Shown piece by piece: positions 39,251-48,633 of a stretch of DNA of 64,000 nucleotides. The stretch spans positions 1-64,000 of the forward strand of contig NZ_PJNI01000016.1 in assembly GCF_002844555.1 (NCBI RefSeq), in the 5' to 3' direction. The DNA comes from Brumimicrobium salinarum (lineage in GTDB: Bacteria > Bacteroidota > Bacteroidia > Flavobacteriales_D > Crocinitomicaceae). Within the stretch, counting starts at the first letter, position 1, and each line of letters starts with the position of its first letter. Under the pieces are notes generated by a model. It saw only the letters and a program-made list of their open reading frames with translations. It did not search any database and had not been told where the DNA came from. A program made the translations under genes and the position numbers.

Positions 39251-39523
39251 ACGCTATTTTTTTTTCTATTAACAAACTTAAATAATATCGGAACTAATAA
39301 AAAGTAAAAGACAATTTCATATTAGAAATGTTTTAAAAAACTTCAAAAGCAATCAAACAACATAACCTTGAAGCTCAACAAGCAAAAGAGTTAATAGACC
39401 GTGAAAACAACCTTTGTTAGGTATTATTTTTCTCATTAAAAGTGATATCATTATCGTTTTAAGGTTCAAATTTGCTTACTTTCCACTTCATCAATTGTAG
39501 AATTTCATTAAATTCGTAATGTT

Positions 39524-40831
39524 ATGATGCGATGGTGGATAATTTCTTTCCTTACAATTTTATCATTTGATAGTATAAGTCAAAGTGATTGGAAATGGGC
39601 TGCCCTTTCTCCATTGCCCATATCGACTACAAACAACGCTGTTGTAGCTTCGCTAACAAATGAAGAAAAATTTATCTACAATTTTGGAGGAATAACCGAT
39701 CCAACTGATTACAACACCATTCATCAACGTGTTTTTAAATATACTGTGAGTAGTGATAATTGGACGGAAATAAATTGCTTGGCAGACACATTAGCGAAGA
39801 TTAGCAGCGCCACAAGTTATGTTAAAAATAAAATATATATCACTGGCGGAAAGCATCTAACAAGTGATAGCACGGCAGTTTCCTCAAATAAAACTCATAT
39901 TTTCAATCCTTTTATTGACACATTTGAAGTGAATGGAAATGATATGCCCGTTGCTGTTCACGATCATGTTCAAGCCGTTTGGAGGGATAGTTTGATTTTT
40001 TTAGTTGGCGGAATGAACAACAATCAAATTCTACCTGATGTGCAGATTTACAATCCATCTTTCGACTCATGGTCACAGGGAACACCAGTCCCCGACAATT
40101 CGCAATTCAAAAGCTTCGGCGCGACTGGCTATATTTTGGGAGATACGATTTTTTATTTTGGTGGAGCTCACAACGATTCAATAATCCAAACGAATAATTA
40201 TTTTAGAAAAGGAGTTATCAATAAAAATGACCCCACTCAAATTGAATGGTCTTTCATATTTACTGATTTGGGAGAACCAATTTACAGAGGGGCTTGCTCA
40301 GGTCATAACAAGACTTTATTTTGGGTAGGCGGATCAGAAAAAACATATTTAACCGCTCCAAACGACATCAACACCAATTTACCTGTTTTCCCTAATCATC
40401 GGCTTGTGTCCTACAATTTAGAAACGAAACAAAAAACAGATTATTTAAACACACCTTATCATGTAATGGACATCAATGGAATTGCTAAACTAGGCGGTGG
40501 AAACTGGATCATTGCTGGTGGTCTTGACTCATTAAATAACGTTTCAAATCGAACTATTCTTTTGCACAATCCTGCGTTATCAGATCTCAACAAAGCAATA
40601 AAACCTCCTTTTTTCAAAGTAAATGAAACAGAAAACAACTACATTGTAATAACAAAAAACATTGGAGAGATAAGCGTATATGATGTTTCCGGAAAACTCC
40701 TTTATCGCTCTGCTAAACAATTGGCAGATTTATATATCTCGCGATCAAAATTGAGTAACGGCATATTACTTTTTGTTTATAATGATGGACTAAATTTACC
40801 TGTTCACCGCAAGCGAATAAAATCAAAATAA
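39524..40831 (+). CDS. Secreted kelch-repeat protein with T9SS-like tail
   Basis: This 435-residue protein has a Sec signal at about 1-19 (ends SISQ) and kelch-type beta-propeller repeats through about residue 350 (FNPFIDTFEVNGNDMP, IYNPSFDSWSQGTPVPDNSQ, LGGGNWIIAGGLDS). The last 75 residues resemble a T9SS type A sorting domain (ISVYDVSGKLLYRS), with a basic final strand. It is therefore probably exported to the cell surface by T9SS. The ligand is unknown. Confidence 0.75.
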   Translation: MMRWWIISFLTILSFDSISQSDWKWAALSPLPISTTNNAVVASLTNEEKFIYNFGGITDPTDYNTIHQRVFKYTVSSDNWTEINCLADTLAKISSATSYVKNKIYITGGKHLTSDSTAVSSNKTHIFNPFIDTFEVNGNDMPVAVHDHVQAVWRDSLIFLVGGMNNNQILPDVQIYNPSFDSWSQGTPVPDNSQFKSFGATGYILGDTIFYFGGAHNDSIIQTNNYFRKGVINKNDPTQIEWSFIFTDLGEPIYRGACSGHNKTLFWVGGSEKTYLTAPNDINTNLPVFPNHRLVSYNLETKQKTDYLNTPYHVMDINGIAKLGGGNWIIAGGLDSLNNVSNRTILLHNPALSDLNKAIKPPFFKVNETENNYIVITKNIGEISVYDVSGKLLYRSAKQLADLYISRSKLSNGILLFVYNDGLNLPVHRKRIKSK

Positions 40832-40844
40832 AGCATATCCTAGG

Positions 40845-42944
40845 ATGGACAATCTATTTAAAACCCCGATTGAATACCTTAAAGGAGTTGGACCTGAGCG
40901 TGGAAGTGTTTTAACATCTGAAGCAGGGATAGAAAACGCTTGGGATCTTTTAAATTACTTCCCATTTCGTTATGTTGACCGCTCAAAATATCATCAGATC
41001 ATTGATATTCCCGCAATGGAAGGACGCGCAGTCCAATTAAAAGGCACGATTACGGGGGTTCGAGAAACAGGAGTTGGCCGAGCAAAAAGACTACAAGCCA
41101 CATTTCAAGATCAATCTGGAACCATTGATTTAATTTGGTTTAAAGGAGCAAAATGGATAAAAGACAAATTAAAACCAGGTGTTTTATTTCGATTATATGG
41201 AAAGCCAACCCTATTCAAAAGCACATATAACATTGCTCATCCTGAAATTACTCCTTTTAATGGTGTTGCACACGAAAAAGGACTCCAAGCGGTCTACAAC
41301 AGCACAGAAAAGCTTACAAAAAAAGGTTTACACACCAAAGGCATTGAAAAGTTAACCTATCAATTAGCATCTGAAATTAAAGGTAAAATACCTGAGTTTT
41401 TACCGCTTTCAGTTTTACAGCAATATAATTTGATATCAAGGGAACAAGCCTATCGAAATATTCATATTCCACCAAGTTTTGAAGCGGTACAAAAAGCACA
41501 AATTCGCATAAAATTTGAAGAGCTTTTACTTTTACAAATGGAATTGTTATTGCGTAAAAATATAAACCTTCAAAAATCATCAGGGTATGTTTTTAGACAA
41601 ACAGGTGCTTACTTTGATGAATTTTACGCAGCCCATATCCCTTTCGAATTAACGAACGCCCAAAAAAGAGTTACCAAAGAAATTCGTAAAGATTTACGCA
41701 GTGGAAAACACATGAATCGACTTCTACAAGGCGATGTTGGAAGCGGAAAAACGCTTGTGGCTGTATTGAGTATGCTTTTTGGAGTAGGGAATAATTTCCA
41801 ATCTGCCTTGATGGCACCAACAGAAATTTTAGCAAAACAACATTATCAAACCATCAAGGAACTGTTGGCTCCATTAGATATAGAGGTTGCCTTACTAACG
41901 GGATCAACAAAAAAATCTGAACGGAAGATATTATTTGAAGCCTTATCCAAGGGAGAAATTCATATCTTAATTGGTACGCACGCTTTGTTAGAGCCAACAG
42001 TTGTATTTAAAAACTTAGGCTTGGTCGTTATAGACGAGCAACACCGATTTGGAGTAGCACAACGGGCCAAGTTATGGAAAAAAAACACCAAACCTCCTCA
42101 TGTTTTAGTAATGACAGCCACTCCGATACCTAGAACACTCGCCATGACATTTTATGGTGATCTAGATGTCTCAGTGATTGATGAACTTCCTCCTGGCAGA
42201 AAACCAATTAACACAATGCATTTTTTTGAAAAAAGCAGGTTAAAAGTATTCGATTTAATTAAAAAAGAAATTGCATTAGGACGACAAGTATACATTGTTT
42301 ACCCACTCATTCAAGAATCTGAAACCATGGATTACAAAAATCTCATGGAGGGATATGAAGCTATTTCCAGAAGTTTCCCCCGTCCTAAATATCAAATGAG
42401 TATTGTTCATGGACAAATGAAAGCAGATGATAAGGCTTATGAAATGGAACAATTTGCAAAAGGACACACAGATATAATGGTAGCAACAACGGTTATTGAA
42501 GTTGGAGTTAATGTTCCTAATGCATCTGTAATGATTATAGAAAGCTCGGAACGTTTTGGTATTTCACAACTGCATCAGTTACGTGGTCGTGTTGGTCGAG
42601 GCGCAGAAAAATCATACTGTATTTTAATGACTGGAGAAAAGCTTTCCCAAGAAGGTAAAAAGCGACTTCAGACTATGGTGGCTACAAACGATGGCTTCAA
42701 AATTGCGGAAGTAGATCTTGAAATAAGAGGTCCAGGTGATATTATGGGAACACAACAGAGCGGCATCCTTAATCTTAAACTCGCTGATTTAGCCAGAGAT
42801 GGTCAGCTGGTAAGCGCCGCAAGACAAACTGCACGAGATATTTTGGAAGAAGATCCTTCTCTTGTTCAATCGGAGCATCAAAATTTAAAAATAGAACTTA
42901 AAAGACATTTAAAATCTAAACCAAATTGGAGTAAAATCTCTTAA
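40845..42944 (+). CDS. recG: ATP-dependent DNA helicase RecG
   Basis: RecG reverses stalled forks and branch-migrates Holliday junctions. The 699-residue protein has an N-terminal wedge/OB domain at about 1-180 (ATFQDQSGTIDLIWFKGAKW). The helicase core follows with GDVGSGKTLVAVL (Walker A), IDEQHRFGVAQR (DExH), TATPIPRTLAMTFYG, ATTVIEVGVNVPNAS and QLRGRVGRG. It is 13 bases after the kelch gene. Confidence 0.95.
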   Translation: MDNLFKTPIEYLKGVGPERGSVLTSEAGIENAWDLLNYFPFRYVDRSKYHQIIDIPAMEGRAVQLKGTITGVRETGVGRAKRLQATFQDQSGTIDLIWFKGAKWIKDKLKPGVLFRLYGKPTLFKSTYNIAHPEITPFNGVAHEKGLQAVYNSTEKLTKKGLHTKGIEKLTYQLASEIKGKIPEFLPLSVLQQYNLISREQAYRNIHIPPSFEAVQKAQIRIKFEELLLLQMELLLRKNINLQKSSGYVFRQTGAYFDEFYAAHIPFELTNAQKRVTKEIRKDLRSGKHMNRLLQGDVGSGKTLVAVLSMLFGVGNNFQSALMAPTEILAKQHYQTIKELLAPLDIEVALLTGSTKKSERKILFEALSKGEIHILIGTHALLEPTVVFKNLGLVVIDEQHRFGVAQRAKLWKKNTKPPHVLVMTATPIPRTLAMTFYGDLDVSVIDELPPGRKPINTMHFFEKSRLKVFDLIKKEIALGRQVYIVYPLIQESETMDYKNLMEGYEAISRSFPRPKYQMSIVHGQMKADDKAYEMEQFAKGHTDIMVATTVIEVGVNVPNASVMIIESSERFGISQLHQLRGRVGRGAEKSYCILMTGEKLSQEGKKRLQTMVATNDGFKIAEVDLEIRGPGDIMGTQQSGILNLKLADLARDGQLVSAARQTARDILEEDPSLVQSEHQNLKIELKRHLKSKPNWSKIS

Positions 42945-42953
42945 AATTAATTC

Positions 42954-43292
42954 ATGAAAAAACTAACATTTTTATTACTCGTTTTATGGTCATCAACAAT
43001 GGCTATTGGTCAGATTAGTGGTGACATTGTAAATGATAAAAGATCCTTAACATCTGATGCTGCTTTCGTTATTGAAAGTCATTTGAATGGTAAAGTTGTT
43101 TTCAATATTGCTGTCAACAGCAAGGGAGAGGTTACTTCCACAACAGTTGTAGAAGAAGAAACTACGATTAGAAGTACACCCGCAAAGATAAAAGCTAGAA
43201 ATCACGTTGCAAATTTCAAGTTCAGTCCTGGAACGTGGTATCCAAAACATCACCAAGCTAGAGTTGCCATCACCTTAGTTCAGAAAAAGTAA
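42954..43292 (+). CDS. Small secreted protein with TonB-C-like core
   Basis: This 112-residue protein has a signal peptide at about 1-20 (ends AIGQ). Its body has GKVVFNIAVNSKGEVTS and FKFSPGTWYPKHHQARVAIT, resembling the C-terminal domain of TonB proteins without helix or linker. Such stand-alone forms occur in Bacteroidota. The function is not known. It is 9 bases after recG and may be co-transcribed. Confidence 0.65.
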   Translation: MKKLTFLLLVLWSSTMAIGQISGDIVNDKRSLTSDAAFVIESHLNGKVVFNIAVNSKGEVTSTTVVEEETTIRSTPAKIKARNHVANFKFSPGTWYPKHHQARVAITLVQKK

Positions 43293-43329
43293 TCTATAAA
43301 AAGTTCCTTTTTAAAAAACTACATAAAAA

Positions 43330-43365
43330 AAGCGATTGCAGGAATTTCACTACCTACAATCGCTT
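43330..43365 (-). terminator. Terminator after acyl-CoA synthetase gene
   Basis: AAGCGATTG and CAATCGCTT pair, with extra inner pairs AGG/CCT, and a U-run on the minus strand. It may also serve the convergent plus-strand gene. Confidence 0.7.
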
Positions 43366-43394
43366 AAGTTTATATAAGCTTCTATTTTGAGGTT

Positions 43395-45161
43395 TTATTG
43401 ATTCCCGTATATTTTTTCTACTAAGTCAGCGTGAATCTCAAGAATTTTCTTTCTTTTAAATTTCAACGTTGGAGTTATTTCTCCTTTTTCAACAGAAAAT
43501 TCCTCAGGCAACAATTCAAACTTTTTGATTTTCTCAAATTGTCCGAACTCTCCATTGTATACTTCAATTTCTTCTGCTATACGTTCAATTACATCTGGAT
43601 GTTCAACCAAAGATTTATTATCATCTCCAACTTTCACACCTTTTCTATGCGCCCATTCCCGCACGAAATCATACGCTGGAATAACAAATGCGGCAGGATG
43701 TTTCTGTCCTTCTCCAATTACCATCAACTGTTCAATAAAACGTGACTCTTTAAATTTATTTTCCATCATTTGCGGAATAATATATTTCCCTCCTGATGTT
43801 TTAAAGATTTCTTTCTTACGGTCTGTAATTTTCAAAAACTTACCGTCAATCATTTCTCCAATATCTCCAGTTGAAAACCATCCATCATCGGTTAACACCT
43901 CCTTGGTCTTTTCAGGCTGATTGTAATAACCCATCATTACACTAGGTCCTTTTACAATGATTTCTCCATCTTCGGCAAACTTAACTTCAACGTTATCGAG
44001 CAATGGGCCTACGGTTCCGAATTTAATTCCATTTTTAAGACAATTTACTGAAATAACAGGCGAGGTTTCCGTCAAACCATACCCTTCTAAAATTGGAATT
44101 TCTGCCGCTAAAAATATACGAGCCAATCTAGGTTGAAGAGCCGCTGCACCAGAAGCAATGGCCAATACCTCCCCTCCTAATGCTTCTTGCCATTTAGAGA
44201 AAATTAATTTTCTCGCTATTTTAAGTTTAAATTTGTACCATCCTGATTTTCCAGTTTGCTCAAATTCTTCTCCAACAGATACCGCCCAAAAGAACAATGC
44301 TCTTTTGATTCCTGTCAATTCATCTCCTTTCGCTATAATCTTAGCGTAAACCTTTTCAATTAATCGTGGAACAGCTGTAAAAACATGTGGTTTCACTTCT
44401 TTTATATTTTCGCCAATCGTATCTAAACTTTCTGCAAAATGGATTGAAAAACCGACATGCATGTATAAGTAATGAAGCATGCGTTCGTAAACGTGACAAA
44501 CAGGTAAAAATGTTAAACATCTACTGTTTGAATCACCAGGAATTCTTGGCAAACTACCATAAACATTAGATAAAATATTATTATGAGACAACATTACACC
44601 TTTTGGATTACCAGTTGTTCCAGATGTGTAAATCATAGTTGCTAAATCTCCATTTTTAATAACTTTCGAACGATTTTCAACTTCAGTAATGTCAACTTTT
44701 TCGGCCTCATCCATCACTTTTGACCAATGCGTTGCACCTTCCACCTCATCAAAGCAGAAGATTTTATTTAAAGTTGGAAGCTCTGCTTTTATACTGTGTA
44801 TTTTATTATATAGTTCTTCATCGCCAGTAAAACAAACCTTGATATCTGCATCTCCAAAGATATACTTGTAATCTTTTGTTGAAATATTGGGATAAACCGG
44901 CACACCAATTGCGCCAATCTGCTGAATTCCAATATCCATAATGTTCCATTCAACGCGATTTCCTGATACCATCGCCACTTTCTCTCCAGGCTCAACGCCT
45001 AAAGCAATTAAGCCGCGCGAAACCAAATTAACTTTTTCAACGAACTCTTTTGTGCTCGTTGAAACCCATTTACCATCTATTTTAGTTGAAAACATAGTTT
45101 CTTGAGGAAAATTCTCAAGCTGGTGATACACTATGTCGAAAAGTCTTTCTTGTTTTTTCAT
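43395..45161 (-). CDS. Long-chain fatty acid-CoA ligase
   Basis: This 588-residue AMP-forming synthetase activates fatty acids with ATP and CoA. The motifs are MIYTSGTTGNPKGVMLSH (P-loop, near residue 180), FLPVCHVYERM, GYGLTETSPVI, and WFSTGDIGEMID with the late catalytic Lys in the C-terminal lid. The HVYER segment resembles long-chain ACSL-type (FadD15-like) enzymes. It stands alone, divergent from the sigma factor gene. Confidence 0.92.
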   Translation of the reverse strand: MKKQERLFDIVYHQLENFPQETMFSTKIDGKWVSTSTKEFVEKVNLVSRGLIALGVEPGEKVAMVSGNRVEWNIMDIGIQQIGAIGVPVYPNISTKDYKYIFGDADIKVCFTGDEELYNKIHSIKAELPTLNKIFCFDEVEGATHWSKVMDEAEKVDITEVENRSKVIKNGDLATMIYTSGTTGNPKGVMLSHNNILSNVYGSLPRIPGDSNSRCLTFLPVCHVYERMLHYLYMHVGFSIHFAESLDTIGENIKEVKPHVFTAVPRLIEKVYAKIIAKGDELTGIKRALFFWAVSVGEEFEQTGKSGWYKFKLKIARKLIFSKWQEALGGEVLAIASGAAALQPRLARIFLAAEIPILEGYGLTETSPVISVNCLKNGIKFGTVGPLLDNVEVKFAEDGEIIVKGPSVMMGYYNQPEKTKEVLTDDGWFSTGDIGEMIDGKFLKITDRKKEIFKTSGGKYIIPQMMENKFKESRFIEQLMVIGEGQKHPAAFVIPAYDFVREWAHRKGVKVGDDNKSLVEHPDVIERIAEEIEVYNGEFGQFEKIKKFELLPEEFSVEKGEITPTLKFKRKKILEIHADLVEKIYGNQ

Positions 45162-45325
45162 AGTTTGTGATTTAATACACTAAATCTAATAATTTTTGTC
45201 GTATCAAGTTCTTTTTAACAAATGAATTTTTTTTAAACAACAAAAATTTAATTACTTTAGACATTAATTGAGTTGAGGTGTAACTTTTACCCTCCTTAAA
45301 TTGTTTTACTGTTAAACACGCGTTT

Positions 45326-45808
45326 TTGAATCGAAGAGAATACAATATAGCTGTCAAACTACATGCTTCCAATTTATATGGATATGTGTTTGGGTTCCTC
45401 AGAAATAGTGAGGACACACAGGATATTGTACAAGACGTTTTTGAAAAATTGTGGAAAAATAGAAAGAAAGTAGAAGTTGAAAAATGCAAAGCTTGGATGT
45501 TTAGAACTGGGCATAACGCATTAATTAATTTCTCGAAAAGGAAAAATCGAACAGTTTACAACACTGAATTAGTTCCCGAAAAATCGAAAATCGACAACCG
45601 ATTTGAAACTCAGGAAATAATAGATTTAGCCCTTTCCCTTCTTCCTCCCACTCAAAAAAGTATTGTTCTGCTCAGAGATTTGGAAGGATATTCTTACAAT
45701 GAAATATCAGAGATTTTAGATTTATCTGATAGTCAAGTGAAGGTTTATCTTTACCGGGCGCGAAAAAAAATTAAAAAACAGTTAGGCGATTTAATATTAA
45801 CTCAATGA
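45326..45808 (+). CDS. ECF-type RNA polymerase sigma factor
   Basis: This 160-residue two-domain sigma factor has region 2 with EDTQDIVQDVFEKLWKN (about 31-47) and region 4 with YNEISEILDLSDSQVKVYLYRARKKIKK (helix-turn-helix). The start is TTG, chosen because the family N-terminus begins there. The gene overlaps the next ORF by four bases (ATGA), so a signalling partner is translationally coupled to it. This partner is the membrane-anchored barrel fusion, as expected for an anti-sigma pair. The regulon is unknown. Confidence 0.9.
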   Translation: MNRREYNIAVKLHASNLYGYVFGFLRNSEDTQDIVQDVFEKLWKNRKKVEVEKCKAWMFRTGHNALINFSKRKNRTVYNTELVPEKSKIDNRFETQEIIDLALSLLPPTQKSIVLLRDLEGYSYNEISEILDLSDSQVKVYLYRARKKIKKQLGDLILTQ

Positions 45809-47505
45809 GCAGACCTTCTTTTGAAAATATAGATCAATGGCTTTTTGAATACACAGAAGGAAATCTTTCTGTGGAGCAAGAAACGCAATTAATGGATTTT
45901 ATTCGCTTAAATCCAGAGGTCGTTTCTGATCTAAAAGCATGGAATCAAGCCAAAGTGAAACCGCTTGATACATCTGGTTTTTCTGCTGCAGGATTAATGC
46001 GTCCCACGCCTTTCTTTATGCGTCCAGTAACCTTAATCGCATTAGGTGGTATTATATTGATGCTTTCTTTAGTTGGACTAGAATTTTATCCTGTTACTCC
46101 CCAATATTCGAAATCGGAAATTGATATTGATCAAATAACAACAAATGAAACAGATTTCGTAACACCAAAGTTTACCACTAAAAACAAAAAGAACATTAAG
46201 CCCATCATACAAAAGAGAAAAGTAAATGATTTCTCTAAGTCAATTCAGTCTAGGTCAGTTCAGAAAAACGATAATCGAGCTATTGAAACCGATTTCAATA
46301 ATTTAGCTGCTCAAGGTGAATTGAAAATAGTCGACCAAACAAGTGAAAAAGATCGCCTTGAAATAGTGAAGAACACTGAAAAAACAGTAGGCGATATTTC
46401 CACAGCTCTTACAACCAACATCAACGCCCCTGATTTGAATAAAATTAAAGACTACTTGAGTGGAAAAACTGACATAGAAAGTAATGATGTAGCTGAAGAA
46501 CGCTCCCAAAAGGTAAAAGTCATTTCAACAAAAGGAAGTTTTAAAAAGTCAATAAAAAGTACTTTAAGAAAAATAAAGCGAATGGCAAATCAACCAGTTG
46601 CTTTGAGAAACACAAAGAACCCGAATTTCCATGCCCCCATGATGAATGGTTTTGCTGCTAATAGTGCAATGGTCGGTTCTGCACCTGGTAATAGAATTCA
46701 AAACACTACACGTCTGCAATGGTATGAACAAAAAAATGCACAATTAAAGAATGCCATTTCATGGGATGGTTATGTATATGGATTAAGAGGAGGTTTAGGA
46801 ATAGATGCGAGTTTTAACACTTACAATAAAAACGATATTAACAATTATCAAGTCGCAATAACCTATTCTCCAAAGTTTTCAATATCTTCAAAAGTTTCAT
46901 TTGAACCAGCGCTTAGATTCAAAATGGGCGTGATTAATTTAGATACAGAATCCGACTTAATTTCTTCAAGAATTGAATTAAATAGACACCAACTAATTCC
47001 CCTTTTCGAAGATAAAAATCAAGTAAATGGTAATCAACTTTGGTACAGAGATATTGGACTTGGATTTATGCTCAATACCGAATGGTTTTACCTTGGATTC
47101 GAAGCTGATAATTTAGGGAGACACAATAACAATTTTTATTCAAGTGACTTAAGTAAAAACTACAAAAGTAATATCCATTACACGGCTGTATTTGGAACCG
47201 AATATCAATTTTTCAACCGAGATATACGAATTAGTGGATATGGTCTATATCAAAACAATGGTTACCTAAATGAATTATGGTTGGGTGGAAATGCACAGTT
47301 TAATTGGTTGCAATTTGGTGCAGGAATTAATACACAAGCCGACGTTGGCGTATCGTTGGGGACCATATTTAAGCAATTTTCAATTCATTATAATTTAGAT
47401 TATTTACAAAGTCAGTTAATGGAAAAGAAGTTATTATCACACCAAGTCTCAATCAAACTTATGCTAAAACCGAGTCGCTTAACATCTAAATTTTTAAACT
47501 TATAG
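45805..47505 (+). CDS. Anti-sigma-like N-terminus fused to PorP-like outer-membrane barrel
   Basis: This is a 566-residue protein of unusual layout. Residues about 1-65 are a short acidic helical segment (ENIDQWLFEYTEGNLSVEQE) like Bacteroidota anti-sigma N-termini. One membrane helix follows at about 74-94 (TLIALGGIILMLSLVGLEF). Residues about 95-300 are a Lys/Asn/Gln-rich linker with no fold seen. Residues about 310-566 look like the PorP/SprF barrel (YGLRGGLGIDASFNTYN, WLQFGAGINTQADVGVSLGT). There is no signal peptide. A classical zinc-finger anti-sigma motif is absent. Coupling to the sigma factor favours an anti-sigma role. Confidence 0.7.
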   Translation: MSRPSFENIDQWLFEYTEGNLSVEQETQLMDFIRLNPEVVSDLKAWNQAKVKPLDTSGFSAAGLMRPTPFFMRPVTLIALGGIILMLSLVGLEFYPVTPQYSKSEIDIDQITTNETDFVTPKFTTKNKKNIKPIIQKRKVNDFSKSIQSRSVQKNDNRAIETDFNNLAAQGELKIVDQTSEKDRLEIVKNTEKTVGDISTALTTNINAPDLNKIKDYLSGKTDIESNDVAEERSQKVKVISTKGSFKKSIKSTLRKIKRMANQPVALRNTKNPNFHAPMMNGFAANSAMVGSAPGNRIQNTTRLQWYEQKNAQLKNAISWDGYVYGLRGGLGIDASFNTYNKNDINNYQVAITYSPKFSISSKVSFEPALRFKMGVINLDTESDLISSRIELNRHQLIPLFEDKNQVNGNQLWYRDIGLGFMLNTEWFYLGFEADNLGRHNNNFYSSDLSKNYKSNIHYTAVFGTEYQFFNRDIRISGYGLYQNNGYLNELWLGGNAQFNWLQFGAGINTQADVGVSLGTIFKQFSIHYNLDYLQSQLMEKKLLSHQVSIKLMLKPSRLTSKFLNL

Positions 47506-47521
47506 AAAGGAGAGAGTTATT

Positions 47522-48484
47522 ATGAAAAAATTATTGTTGTTTGTATTTTCAGTTCTATTACTCAGCGAGGTTTACGCTCAAGACCCGCAGTTTTCGCAGT
47601 TCTATGCCAATCCAATATATTTGAATCCGGCTTTTGCTGGAAGTCATGGTTGTCCAAGATTTGCTGTTAACTATAGAAATCAATGGCCTGCGCTTTCTGG
47701 AACTTTTGTCACTTATTCTGCATCTTATGATCAATATTTGAAAAGTATTTCGGGAGGAATTGGTGTGATTGCAACGCATGATCAGCAAGGTAAAGGTACC
47801 ATTAACCATACTACTTTGAGCTTGATTTACAATTATCATTTAAAAGTAAACAGAAAGTTTACGATGATGTTTGCCGGTAAAGCAACATGGAACCAAAAGT
47901 TTCTTGATTGGGACAAACTGACATTTGGAGATATGATTGACCCAAGAAGAGGGTTTATTTATGGAACAAATGATGTACCTCGTGGAGGTTCTCGTGGTTT
48001 CTTTGATGCATCTGCAGGAATGGTAGGATTTACAGAAAATTTCTTTTTCGGCGTTTCAGGACATCACTTAAACATGCCCAACGAATCGATGATTAATGGA
48101 GATGATAGTCCAATGCCTATTCGTATAACAGGACACATGGGAGCGAAAATTGGACTTGGTGGAAAATCACAATACTCTAATGAAACTTCTATCATGCCCA
48201 ACCTTATCTATCAATACCAACAAGGTTTTATGGAGTTAATGCTAGGAACATACGTTAAATATGGCGCATTTACAGCTGGAGCATGGTTTAGATCAAAAGA
48301 TGCATTCATCCTTTCACTAGGAGTAAATACAGGAACGATAAAAGTAGGATACAGTTATGATGTAACCGTATCAAAATTAAATAATGGTGTTTCAGGAGGT
48401 TCTCACGAAGTTTCGCTTGGATTTGACTTAAATTGTAAAACAAGACAACCAAGTTTTAGAACTGTTTCGTGTCCTTCTTTTTAA
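47522..48484 (+). CDS. PorP/SprF family T9SS outer-membrane protein
   Basis: This 320-residue protein has a signal peptide at about 1-20 and the family hallmark DPQFSQFYANPIYLNPAFAG right after it. A beta-barrel of about 14 strands ends in DLNCKTRQPSF and a final Phe. PorP/SprF proteins receive T9SS substrates or anchor surface adhesins. It follows the fusion gene by 16 bases, so all three genes form one operon. The partner adhesin is not in the window. Confidence 0.9.
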   Translation: MKKLLLFVFSVLLLSEVYAQDPQFSQFYANPIYLNPAFAGSHGCPRFAVNYRNQWPALSGTFVTYSASYDQYLKSISGGIGVIATHDQQGKGTINHTTLSLIYNYHLKVNRKFTMMFAGKATWNQKFLDWDKLTFGDMIDPRRGFIYGTNDVPRGGSRGFFDASAGMVGFTENFFFGVSGHHLNMPNESMINGDDSPMPIRITGHMGAKIGLGGKSQYSNETSIMPNLIYQYQQGFMELMLGTYVKYGAFTAGAWFRSKDAFILSLGVNTGTIKVGYSYDVTVSKLNNGVSGGSHEVSLGFDLNCKTRQPSFRTVSCPSF

Positions 48485-48543
48485 GGTGTTTTTATAGAGG
48501 AAGTAGTTTTAATGGTTTAACAACTACTTTATTTATTTGTTGT

Positions 48544-48574
48544 AAAGGAATCTCATTTTGAGGTTCCTTTACTC
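48544..48574 (+). terminator. Terminator after the sigma/PorP operon
   Basis: AAAGGAATCTCA and TGAGGTTCCTTT pair (one mismatch) around a short loop. The T-run after it is short. Confidence 0.6.
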
Positions 48575-48633
48575 TTTTAATACTACGAAATTCTAGTTAT
48601 ATTTGAGATATTCTCATAAATCAGCAGCAAAAA

